64,000 nucleotides of DNA from Firmicutes bacterium HGW-Firmicutes-15 (lineage in GTDB: Bacteria > Bacillota > Syntrophomonadia > Syntrophomonadales > Syntrophomonadaceae), in contig PHAA01000009.1 in NCBI GenBank assembly GCA_002840245.1, forward strand, positions 1 to 64,000, read 5' to 3'. The notes under the pieces are model-generated. The model saw nothing but the letters and a program-made list of their open reading frames with translations, was not told the origin of the DNA and did no database searches. Each line of letters begins with the position of its first letter. The stretch's first letter is position 1. Positions 57,133 to 64,000 of this stretch are shown one piece after another. Position numbers and translations under genes: made by a program.

Positions 57133-57942
57133 CTATCTGATAACTCTTTTTGCTCCTACATATGTGTTTGCATAATAACCATTAGTCAATGAAGAATAAA
57201 TAACTCCTCCGCTATGTGGAGAACTGGAATGAATGAAACTACTGTCACCGCTATATATCCCTACATGATCGATTCCCGAACCAGAACAAGCAAAAAATAC
57301 TAAATCTCCTGGGAGAAGGTCACCTTGGGCAACAGTTACACCATATCCGTATTGAGATGCAGCCGTTCTGGGCAAATCTACTTGGAATTGACCAAGCACA
57401 TATTTAGCAAAACCAGAGCAGTCAAAGCCTCCAGGGCCAGAACCGCCATATCTATAAGGTGTTCCTAAGTATTGGGCTGCTTTTTCCACAACCCTTGAGC
57501 CACTGACATTCCCACCTGCTCTAGATACAGGTGGATTGTAAACAACTGTACCGTTAACCTTCAAGACATCTCCAACATTCAGTGCATCGCTAGTCAAACC
57601 ATTTAATGCCCTGATGTTCTGTACGCTGGTTCCAAATTTGCGTGAAATGTCCCAGAGGTTATCTCCAGATACTACTGTATATGTCGAAGAATCCCCGGTT
57701 GGCGCTTGTACCACCTCAGGAGCTGAATATCCGCCCAGATTTAGTATCTGACCTATACTAAGATTATCGGAATGAAGTCCATTTATCTGTTTAATTGTAT
57801 CAACACTAACTCCGGTGGAATTTGATATGTTCCACAAACAATCCCCGGATTGTACAACATAGGAGGATTGACTGGCCAAACTCGTCCCAGAAAACATCAA
57901 CATAAAAGCCATTAAAAACCACACAAAACTAATTCTTCGCAT
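57133..57942 (-). CDS. Cell-wall hydrolase: two LysM domains and NlpC/P60
   Basis: A signal peptide (ISFVWFLMAFMLMFSGTSLA) is followed by two LysM peptidoglycan-binding domains (YVVQSGDCLWNIS..., YTVVSGDNLWDISRKFG...). The C-terminal NlpC/P60 endopeptidase has cysteine in FDCSGFAKYVL and histidine in GIDHVGIYSG. It would cut stem peptides of peptidoglycan. I start at the ATG at 57942, close behind AGGGG; the track start has no ribosome site. 269 residues. Confidence 0.93.
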   Translation of the reverse strand: MRRISFVWFLMAFMLMFSGTSLASQSSYVVQSGDCLWNISNSTGVSVDTIKQINGLHSDNLSIGQILNLGGYSAPEVVQAPTGDSSTYTVVSGDNLWDISRKFGTSVQNIRALNGLTSDALNVGDVLKVNGTVVYNPPVSRAGGNVSGSRVVEKAAQYLGTPYRYGGSGPGGFDCSGFAKYVLGQFQVDLPRTAASQYGYGVTVAQGDLLPGDLVFFACSGSGIDHVGIYSGDSSFIHSSSPHSGGVIYSSLTNGYYANTYVGAKRVIR

Positions 57943-58029
57943 TCTACCCCTGCCCCTCATAAAAATCCAGCAATAATTTGATAGTATTTTGCTAAGTTCT
58001 ACAAGAGTAGGGTGAATTCCTGCTAAAAA

Positions 58030-58884
58030 CTAAATTTTATCTATTTTATTTTGATTTTTATATGCATAATATGCTCGAATCTTCTCCATCATATCCGTAT
58101 TGATGCCAGCAAAACCTAGTCGATTACGGCTCTCACTGCTTCCCCCGCCATGAAAATCTGATCCCCCAGTTATTAATAAACAGTGCTGCCTGGCTAGGCG
58201 GGTAAATTCCATTATTTGATCACTATTGTGTTCGGGATAAAATATTTCTAAACCCTCTACACCCATGCTAATAATCTTGCCTATTTTTCCGGAATCCTTA
58301 ATCAATCCTGGATGCGCCAAAATGCTGATTCCCCCGGCTTGTTTAACCAACTCTATAGCCTCTGCAGGTAAAAATTTATAGCGCGGTATGTAGCCTGGCT
58401 TGCCCCGGTCAATATATTTCCGGAACGCCTCCTCCTCTGATAACACATACCCTGCCTGCTGCAGAGCTCTGGCAATATGGGGCCTGCCAATGAGATCACC
58501 CTGAGCAAGTTTTTTTACGTTTTCAAAACTTATACTCAATCCAATTTCCTTCAGTTTATCAATCATCTTCTCCGCTCTTTGGTATCTCTGAGTACGAATT
58601 TCCATTAACCTATTAATAAGATGTTCATCATGATAATCAATAAAATAGCCCAGAATATGTACTTCATCATCACCAAAATCAGTGTTGAGTTCGATTCCAG
58701 GAATAAAATCGATATTTTTACCATGTGCCTGAATAAATTGTAGGGCAGGTTCCAGTCCATCCACGGTATCATGGTCAGTTATGGCTATACCCGCCAGACC
58801 TATTTGGGCAGCCTTTGTAATCACCTGTTCCGGTGTCTCTACCCCATCTGAAGCTGTGGTATGAACGTGCAAGTCGTATAGCAT
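58030..58884 (-). CDS. PHP-domain phosphoesterase (RNase AM / YciV-like)
   Basis: The metal-dependent PHP fold is seen in DLHVHTTASDG, AITDHDTVDG, ILAHPG and GGSDFHGG. Relatives hydrolyse 3',5'-nucleoside bisphosphates or trim RNA 5' ends. 284 residues, typical length. AGGGA lies before the ATG. Substrate is inferred from family only. Confidence 0.9.
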   Translation of the reverse strand: MLYDLHVHTTASDGVETPEQVITKAAQIGLAGIAITDHDTVDGLEPALQFIQAHGKNIDFIPGIELNTDFGDDEVHILGYFIDYHDEHLINRLMEIRTQRYQRAEKMIDKLKEIGLSISFENVKKLAQGDLIGRPHIARALQQAGYVLSEEEAFRKYIDRGKPGYIPRYKFLPAEAIELVKQAGGISILAHPGLIKDSGKIGKIISMGVEGLEIFYPEHNSDQIMEFTRLARQHCLLITGGSDFHGGGSSESRNRLGFAGINTDMMEKIRAYYAYKNQNKIDKI

Positions 58885-58987
58885 TTAATTCCCTGCTTTC
58901 CAAATAAACTATTTATAACATAATAACTCAAGGTTCGTATTTGACGGATTATGGCAACAGCAAATATACTGATACAATTCCCCAATG

Positions 58988-59302
58988 AACGATATTTTGC
59001 TGTTGACTGTGATCTGGGGTTAACAGATTTAGTAATTCTGCTTGCTCCCATCTCCGGAGGCTCGTTCTACCAGCTGCTTGCCGGGCGAGCTTCAGGGGCA
59101 CCCTGTCAAATCTCCCATCCGAGGTCGATGACAGGCGAGGAACAGGACGTTCCGAGCCGGGCACCGCCCACGGACGGGCGGTTGGCCGGGTACCCTCAGG
59201 AACTCATCTGGCAAGCAGTTGACAGCCCGAGACTCCGGAGCCTGGAGCTGGCAGAATTGCTGAATTTGTCCACCCAGCTTCCGCTCAACAGCAAATCCCG
59301 TT
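58988..59302. repeat. 315-bp imperfect palindrome, GC-rich
   Basis: The left arm runs from AACGATATTTTGCTGTTGAC at 58988 to GGCGAGGAAC. The right arm is its inverse at roughly 70 percent identity (inverse strand begins AACGGGATTTGCTGTTGAGC at 59302). The centre is GGAACAGGACGTTCC near 59145. Matching blocks include ATTTAGTAATTCTG/ATTCAGCAATTCTG, CTCCGGAGGCTCG/CTCCGGAGTCTCG and GCTGCTTGCC/ACTGCTTGCC. It fills most of the gap between the PHP and dipeptidase genes. Its base composition differs sharply from both flanks. Small indels between the arms break shared reading frames, arguing against coding. Confidence 0.85.
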
Positions 59303-59389
59303 TCCCTTATACCTTAGTACTTCAGAAGTTTGCTGCGCATAATCAGTCAAATGCGCAATAATCGAATCCATTAGCCTATGTAGCATCAT

Positions 59390-60313
59390 CTATATAACCT
59401 GCCTAATTACCCCCAGAGCATTTTCACTTAGTATCATTTCTATTTCGCGTTGTAAAAATCCTCTCCGAGCCATAATTACAGGAAGCTCAACATATCCTCC
59501 TACCTGCGGGATAACCATATTATCTGCTCCATCAAAATCAGAACCCAATGCAACGTGTTCAACCCCAATCAGGTCAGCAATATACGCTATATGGTCAAGC
59601 ATATCTTCTACACTTGCACTGCCTTCTTTGACAAAGTCTGCTACCTGAGTGACCCCAATCACTCCCCCATGCTCAGCCAAAGCCCGCAGTTGTGTATCAT
59701 CCAAGTTCCTCCAGTGCGGACATAAGGCTCTAGCATTGGCATGGGTAACCAACACTGGTTTAGAATAGTAAGTCAGGGCCTCATAATAAGACTTAGGGGA
59801 AATATGAGCTAGATCCAGCATTATTCCCAAATCACTCATTTCCTCTACTATTTCTTTTCCCTTGCGGGTTAATCCCCCGGCACTTTCTCCTTCTCCTACT
59901 CCATCTGCTAGTAGATTGCGATGGTTCCATGTCAATCCCATGCTTCGCAAACCCAATCTGTAAAGTAATCTTAATATCTCCACATCATTCCCCAAGCATT
60001 CTGCTCCCTCCAAATGCAAAACACAAGCCAGTCTATTGAAATTATCTGATTTTAATAGATCACTGCTATTTTTGAGATGATAAGCATATAAATTCTTGCT
60101 TTCCATTTCCGCTAAGAATTTCTCTATTTGCTTTAAGACCTGCCTTAAAGAAGAATTTCTGTCAGTTGGCATGGTAAAAAGAGCAAAAAACTGCAAGCAA
60201 ACATTTGCTGCTTTTGCTCTTTCCAGATCAAATTGGGCTTCGTTTCTTAGTAGGGAAGCGCCACTTGAGCTTAAATTGGAAATAGTATCACAGTGTAAAT
60301 CCACAATTTTCAT
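59390..60313 (-). CDS. Membrane dipeptidase-family (M19) peptidase
   Basis: This zinc dipeptidase is related to renal dipeptidase. Metal motifs are VDLHCDT, HLEGAECLG, MGLTWNHRNLL, LVTHANARALCPHWRN and GSDFDGAD. I start at the second ATG (60313), 6 nt after GGAGG, giving 307 residues. It may recycle dipeptides, including D-amino-acid ones; a sporulation link is suggested only by nearby spoVS. Confidence 0.93.
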   Translation of the reverse strand: MKIVDLHCDTISNLSSSGASLLRNEAQFDLERAKAANVCLQFFALFTMPTDRNSSLRQVLKQIEKFLAEMESKNLYAYHLKNSSDLLKSDNFNRLACVLHLEGAECLGNDVEILRLLYRLGLRSMGLTWNHRNLLADGVGEGESAGGLTRKGKEIVEEMSDLGIMLDLAHISPKSYYEALTYYSKPVLVTHANARALCPHWRNLDDTQLRALAEHGGVIGVTQVADFVKEGSASVEDMLDHIAYIADLIGVEHVALGSDFDGADNMVIPQVGGYVELPVIMARRGFLQREIEMILSENALGVIRQVI

Positions 60314-60344
60314 TTTCATCCTCCTTAACGCTTCTTACAATAAA

Positions 60345-60370
60345 ATAACCTGCCGTAAAAAGCAGGTTAT
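60345..60370 (-). terminator. Terminator downstream of spoVS
   Basis: ATAACCTGC and GCAGGTTAT pair perfectly around an 8-nt loop. On the minus strand ATTTTATTG follows. Confidence 0.85.
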
Positions 60371-60407
60371 GAATCAATTTTACTATCATGAAATATCCAG
60401 AAAACAA

Positions 60408-60668
60408 TTACCTGGGTTCAATTATCAATTTAATAGCCGTTCTTTCCTCATTATCAATCATGATATCTGTAAAAGCAGGTATACAAATCAGATCCATACC
60501 ACTGGGAGCTACAAATCCCCTTGCAATTGCTATGGCTTTAATTGACTGGTTAATTGCCCCAGCACCAATTGCCTGAATTTCGGCGGAACCTTTTTCCCTG
60601 AGAACTCCTGCAAGTGCTCCTGCAACAGAATTTGGACTAGACTTCGCTGAAACCTTCAATACTTCCAT
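60408..60668 (-). CDS. spoVS: Stage V sporulation protein S
   Basis: The small Alba-like protein is needed for late sporulation in Bacillus. MEVLKVSAKSSPNSVAGALAG and GAINQSIKAIAIARGFVAPSG are its signature. I start at the ATG at 60668, 7 nt after GGGAGG, giving 86 residues, a typical length. The order rny-ymdB-spoVS matches Bacillus. Confidence 0.97.
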   Translation of the reverse strand: MEVLKVSAKSSPNSVAGALAGVLREKGSAEIQAIGAGAINQSIKAIAIARGFVAPSGMDLICIPAFTDIMIDNEERTAIKLIIEPR

Positions 60669-60814
60669 CAAATAGCCTCCCTCACTACAAAAAATAGTTA
60701 ATAATTAAATATGTAGGTTGCTCTATTGAAGTATATTCTAAATGATTTCAGTAATTCCTTCTTTTTGCAGCGTTTTTTGGATATTTTTTCTTTTTAATAT
60801 TTTTTTTTACATTT

Positions 60815-61088
60815 AGGGACTATCCAGGGATAAATAAGGCAAAATACTCCGCTTATTGTATGTGCTAGACAAGGCTTCAAAGCGTGGTAATAACAGAAAT
60901 GCCCGAAGGATGTGAACACCAGCAACATTAGTTGCAACCTTGAGGGAGCATCAGTAGTACCCGCAACCTTAATCGCGACCATCGGGAGCATCAGTAGTAC
61001 CCGAAGGGTGAAGGGTGAAGGGCGCACGTTTTGATAACGAAGTATGAGCTAGGAAAATATCGGAGTAAATTACCTATTTTATAATAAT
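60815..61088. repeat. MITE-like element A with nested dispersed repeat
   Basis: The left end is AGGGACTATCCAGGGATAAA followed by CAAAATACTCCGC and TAGACAAGGCTTCAAAGC. The right end carries TTTTGATAACGAAGTATGAG and ATCGGAGTAAATTACC and stops just before the ymdB stop codon. Both match element B (61896-62057) in inverted orientation. Between them, at 60918-61022, lie two and a half units of the dispersed repeat (GCAACCTTAATCGCGACC, GGGAGCATCAGTAGTACCC). It fills the spoVS-ymdB gap together with a T-rich tract at 60780-60810. Confidence 0.8.
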
Positions 61089-61091
61089 CTT

Positions 61092-61877
61092 TTACTCATC
61101 TAAAACATGTGAATATCTCTGTATCCCTAAGACCTTATTACTATTTTCATCGAGGCTTAGAATAACTCCCTGCAATTGCGCAGGGCCTCCAGCTACCTCA
61201 AAACGAGCAGGACGACCATTCAAAAACTTCTGAATGATAGCCTCTTTTTCCATACCAAGTATGGAGTAAACGGGTCCGGTCATGCCCAGATCTGAAATAT
61301 AGGCTGTTCCCTCCGGCATAATTCTTTCATCCGCGGTCTGGATATGGGTATGAGTACCTAAAACTGCATTAACTTTTCCATCAAAATAGTAGCCAAAAGC
61401 CAGCTTCTCAGAGGTAGCTTCAGCATGAAAATCAACAATTGTGTAGTCAACTTTGTCACGCAAGTCCTGCAGTATATCACTTACAGTTTTAAATGGGCAG
61501 TCCAATGGGGATAAATAGATTCGACCGGAAGCATTAATAACTGCTATCTTCTTATTGAAGCCAGCCGTATACACATGGTAACCCTGGCCAGGACAATCAC
61601 CTGGATAGTTGGCGGGCCTGATAAGCCTGGGTTCATCATCAATAAAGCTAAAAATACTTTTGTTGTCCCATACATGGTTTCCCATGGTGAGAACGTCTAT
61701 TCCGGCAGCCAACAATTCTTCTTTCACTTCTTTGGTTATTCCGCGTCCACCTGCCGCATTTTCAGCATTAGCAATGGTAAAGGAAATTTCGTACTCTCTT
61801 TGTAGTTTGGGAAGCAACTTTTTCACAATATTTCTGCCCGGTTTGCCAACAATATCACCTATAACCATTATGTTCAA
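61092..61877 (-). CDS. ymdB: YmdB, metallophosphoesterase
   Basis: This calcineurin-like phosphodiesterase acts in Bacillus on cyclic nucleotides and in biofilm control. IMVIGDIVGKPGR, NAENAAGGRGI, TMGNHVWDN, DFHAEATSEK and GTHTHIQTAD are its metal motifs. I place the start at a TTG at 61877 (MNIMVIGDIVGK, 262 residues), 8 nt after GGGGG. The track start lies inside MITE-like element B. The gene is bracketed by inverted elements. Confidence 0.93.
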   Translation of the reverse strand: MNIMVIGDIVGKPGRNIVKKLLPKLQREYEISFTIANAENAAGGRGITKEVKEELLAAGIDVLTMGNHVWDNKSIFSFIDDEPRLIRPANYPGDCPGQGYHVYTAGFNKKIAVINASGRIYLSPLDCPFKTVSDILQDLRDKVDYTIVDFHAEATSEKLAFGYYFDGKVNAVLGTHTHIQTADERIMPEGTAYISDLGMTGPVYSILGMEKEAIIQKFLNGRPARFEVAGGPAQLQGVILSLDENSNKVLGIQRYSHVLDE

Positions 61878-61895
61878 AAAATTGTCCCCCAATAT

Positions 61896-62057
61896 AGGGA
61901 CTATCAAAAAATAAACTAGTCATTTATTCCGGTCTTTTTCACCCTATACTTCGTTATCAAAGCTTGAACATACATTCAGTATGACTGCGCTTTGACGCCT
62001 TGTCTAGTGCGAAAAATCCTCGGAGTATTCTGCCTTGTTTATTCCTTGATAGCCCCT
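61896..62057. repeat. MITE-like element B, 162 bp
   Basis: The ends are AGGGACTATC (61896) and its near-inverse GATAGCCCCT (62057), and the inverted similarity runs inward through AATAAAC, CATTTATTCCGG/CAGAATACTCCG and TTATCAAAGC/GCGTCAAAGC. A 3-bp TAT flanks both ends, a candidate target duplication. No coding capacity. One end is the last base of the stop codon of the next gene; the other lies 19 nt before the ymdB start. Confidence 0.85.
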
Positions 62058-62548
62058 TATTTGTTAAAAACAAAGACCCGGCCTTCATCTCGGTAGGCAA
62101 AGATATTTTGATAGGGTTGTCTGGATTCCTTTATTTTTTTCAACAAAGTGTCTTTAATATCTCTTGAAAGGGCTGCTTCCGCAAGCATATCATTGTCGTC
62201 TCTTACCAGCAAAGAAGCAAATTCTTGGCGAATCAACAAGACAAACAACTCTATTTCTTCTTCCCTCAAAGATAGGTTTGCTCTATATAACCTCATAATA
62301 GTTATACCAGATTTTTCTATAAACTCCAAATCCATATAAGCCGGTTCAATATTAAGCATATTGTGAAGTAGAGCTATCGATTGACGATATCTCGTAATAA
62401 AGTTACTACGATGCTTGTCACCTATACAACCGTTCAGGGCTACTTCAATCTTAATAATATCCTTTTCAGCATCATATTTAACTGCACTTAGTTCACTATA
62501 ACGAATGAATGAGGACAATATCGCATCCACACCTGAATCCTTTTGCAT
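62057..62548 (-). CDS. Hypothetical protein between rny and ymdB, 163 residues
   Basis: No family is recognised. The protein is soluble, mixed helix and strand, with a SELSAVKYDAEKDIIKIEVAL start, a helical centre (LYRANLSLREEEIELFVLLIRQEF) and a basic end. One cysteine. It lies downstream of rny on the same strand, about 155 nt after its stop. The last base of its TAA belongs to MITE-like element B, so its natural C-terminus may have been altered. Confidence 0.65.
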   Translation of the reverse strand: MQKDSGVDAILSSFIRYSELSAVKYDAEKDIIKIEVALNGCIGDKHRSNFITRYRQSIALLHNMLNIEPAYMDLEFIEKSGITIMRLYRANLSLREEEIELFVLLIRQEFASLLVRDDNDMLAEAALSRDIKDTLLKKIKESRQPYQNIFAYRDEGRVFVFNK

Positions 62549-62640
62549 TAATTCATCTTCCCCTTTATTGTTGTTAATAATCTTTTCCTTATCCGTGTAG
62601 TGAAATCCTGCTTTGAACGATTTGTAAAATAAGCCAATTC

Positions 62641-62691
62641 AGGGGCGGTCAAGAAATAAAAGAAACACAGGATCCTGTGAGATCCTGTGTT
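62641..62691 (-). terminator. Terminator of rny with adjacent element-like tip
   Basis: AACACAGGATC and GATCCTGTGTT pair perfectly around CTGTGA, and the minus strand continues TCTTTTATTTCTT. The adjoining AGGGGCGGTCAAGAAATAAA at 62641 resembles the tip of MITE-like element B. Confidence 0.85.
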
Positions 62692-62703
62692 CCATGGAAA
62701 AAA

Positions 62704-64000
62704 CTATTTTGCTAATTCTACTGAACGAGTCTCTCTAATTACCATAACCTTAATCTGCCCTGGATAATCGAGCTCCTGTTCTATTTTACGGGCGATCTCT
62801 CTAACCAGGTTTATTGTTCCTAGATCATCGATTTCTTCGGGCTTGACTATAATTCTAATCTCGCGGCCAGCTTGAATGGCGTAGGATTTGTCTACCCCCG
62901 CAAATGAATTGGCTACGTTTTCAAGTTTTTCCAAGCGTTTAATATAGGTTTCCAGCGTTTCTCTTCTAGCTCCTGGACGTGACGCCGAAATGGCATCCGC
63001 TGCTTGAACTAATATTGCCTCAATGGTTTGCGGTGCAACATCTCCATGATGTGCTTCGATGCCGTGAATAACTTCCTTGCTCTCCCGGTATTTTTTAGCT
63101 AAATCTACCCCGATTTCAACATGCGGACCTACTACCTCATGATCCACCGCTTTGCCAATATCATGCAACAGACCGGCCCTCTTAGCAAGTACAATATCAA
63201 CATCCAATTCCGCTGCCATAACCCCGGCCAGATGTGATACCTCAATCGAATGCTTAAGGACATTTTGTCCATAACTGGTTCTGTATTTTAGCCTTCCCAG
63301 AAGTCTAATGAGTTCGGGATGCAATCCATGTACCCCTACGTCAAAAGCTGCCTGTTCCCCAAGCTCTCTAAGCTGTTGGTCTATCTGAAGCTTAGCTTTG
63401 TCAATCATTTCCTCAATCCGGGCAGGATGAATTCTACCGTCGGAAACTAGATTTTCCAGGGCCACCCTGGCAATCTCCCGGCGTACCGGATCGAATGAAG
63501 ATAGGATTACCGCTTCCGGTGTATCATCAATGATCAAATCTACCCCCGAAAGGGTTTCAAAGGTACGAATATTACGACCTTCTCTGCCGATAATACGGCC
63601 CTTCATTTCATCATTGGGAAGTGCCACTACCGATACTGTGGTTTCTGATACCACATCGGCCGCACATCTCTGTATAGCCAGCGAGATAATATTCTTCGCT
63701 CTCTTGTCTGACTCTTCCTTGGCCTCATTTTCCAAGCTTCTGATCATTACAGCAGTTTCCTGCCGTATCTGTTGTTCCACATTATATAGGAGTAACTCTT
63801 TAGCCTCCTCAGTAGTTAAAGCCGAAAGTCTTTCCAGCTCTTTTAACTGCTGAGTAAGTATCATTTGTAAATCCTGCTGGGTCTTTTCAATGTCTTTTTC
63901 TTTATCCTGGAGGCCCTGCTCTTTCTTTTCTATGTTATCGGTCTTTTTTTCAATCAGCTCTTCTTTTTGCAGTACCCGCCTTTCCAGGCGATCCAGGTCT
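62704..64000 (-). CDS. rny: Ribonuclease Y, C-terminal part (start outside window)
   Basis: This endoribonuclease initiates mRNA decay. The frame is open past the track ATG at 63864 to the window edge, reading a charged coiled coil ([20 protein letters not shown]), so the gene is longer than listed. The KH domain has [15 protein letters not shown]. The HD domain has [13 protein letters not shown] and [14 protein letters not shown] with the metal HD pair. The end [14 protein letters not shown] is the usual RNase Y C-terminus. The membrane anchor is beyond the window. Confidence 0.96.
   Translation of the reverse strand, partial: DLDRLERRVLQKEELIEKKTDNIEKKEQGLQDKEKDIEKTQQDLQMILTQQLKELERLSALTTEEAKELLLYNVEQQIRQETAVMIRSLENEAKEESDKRAKNIISLAIQRCAADVVSETTVSVVALPNDEMKGRIIGREGRNIRTFETLSGVDLIIDDTPEAVILSSFDPVRREIARVALENLVSDGRIHPARIEEMIDKAKLQIDQQLRELGEQAAFDVGVHGLHPELIRLLGRLKYRTSYGQNVLKHSIEVSHLAGVMAAELDVDIVLAKRAGLLHDIGKAVDHEVVGPHVEIGVDLAKKYRESKEVIHGIEAHHGDVAPQTIEAILVQAADAISASRPGARRETLETYIKRLEKLENVANSFAGVDKSYAIQAGREIRIIVKPEEIDDLGTINLVREIARKIEQELDYPGQIKVMVIRETRSVELAK

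Noticed and set aside
58951-59361. 136-residue plus-strand ORF across the palindrome
   Set aside because: It has no ribosome site, spans both arms of an inverted repeat and the arms do not share a reading frame.
61609-61914. 101-residue plus-strand ORF opposite ymdB
   Set aside because: Antisense shadow of ymdB and the element beside it.
1-64000. CRISPR arrays, rRNA and tRNA genes
   Set aside because: No regular repeat-spacer pattern, rRNA or tRNA sequence was noticed; the tandem repeats at 49 kb are adjacent and diverged without unique spacers.

Overview
The window reads as chromosome of an anaerobic, endospore-forming, low-to-mid GC Firmicute, most likely a Syntrophomonas-like fatty-acid oxidiser. 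This is inferred from three things: a beta-oxidation cluster (acyl-CoA dehydrogenase, thiolase, crotonase); sporulation genes (spoVK, spoVS) beside typical Gram-positive genes (lexA, prkC/prpC, hfq, RNase Y, ymdB, remA, ricA-like); and a DapL-DapF route to meso-diaminopimelate. No rRNA, tRNA or CRISPR array was seen. Species assignment would need a database search.

Layout: 1-2.5 kb holds the beta-oxidation genes on the minus strand, starting with a truncated acyl-CoA dehydrogenase. From 3.4 to 7.5 kb four plus-strand genes follow: a GlcD-like flavoprotein, a GlcF-like Fe-S protein, a TtcA-like tRNA thiolase and lexA with an SOS box. From 7.6 kb on, almost everything is on the minus strand. 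7.6-11.1 kb carries glnA, a DUF456 membrane protein, an aluminium-resistance-family PLP enzyme and a zinc ribbon. 11.2-18.6 kb is a cassette with a Dpp/Nik-type ABC transporter and a divergent EamA transporter with a histidine-rich tail. It is bounded on one side by complete spoVK and on the other by an in-frame 35-codon copy of the spoVK 3' end.

18.6-32.3 kb contains spoVK, a YitT protein, hfq, miaA, an rRNA-methyltransferase-like gene and mutL. It continues with a histone-deacetylase-family gene and a hydantoinase/oxoprolinase gene sitting between mutL and mutS, then mutS, a ricA-like gene and miaB. 32.3-34.2 kb is a visibly AT-rich islet with psd and a tyrosine recombinase cut off after its N-terminal domain. 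A 23-codon fragment resembling the miaB N-terminus closes it. 34.2-50.9 kb is a dense housekeeping block: rpe, rsgA, prkC, prpC, rlmN, rsmB, a zinc protease, DUF116, fmt, def, priA, metK, coaBC, rpoZ, gmk, remA and yicC. 50.9-64 kb has dapL, dapF, a Ca2+-type P-ATPase, a divergent uracil-DNA-glycosylase-like gene and a LysM-NlpC/P60 hydrolase. It ends with a PHP phosphoesterase, a dipeptidase, spoVS, ymdB, an unknown gene and the start-less end of rny.

The least ordinary content is between and at the ends of genes. There are two islands bounded by duplicated ends of host genes; a 315-bp imperfect palindrome (58988-59302); and a pair of inverted, MITE-like elements placed exactly at the start and stop of ymdB, one with other repeats nested in it. 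A dispersed family of roughly 40-bp repeats occurs at three loci, and short palindromes supply the stop codons of dppD and of the aluminium-resistance gene.
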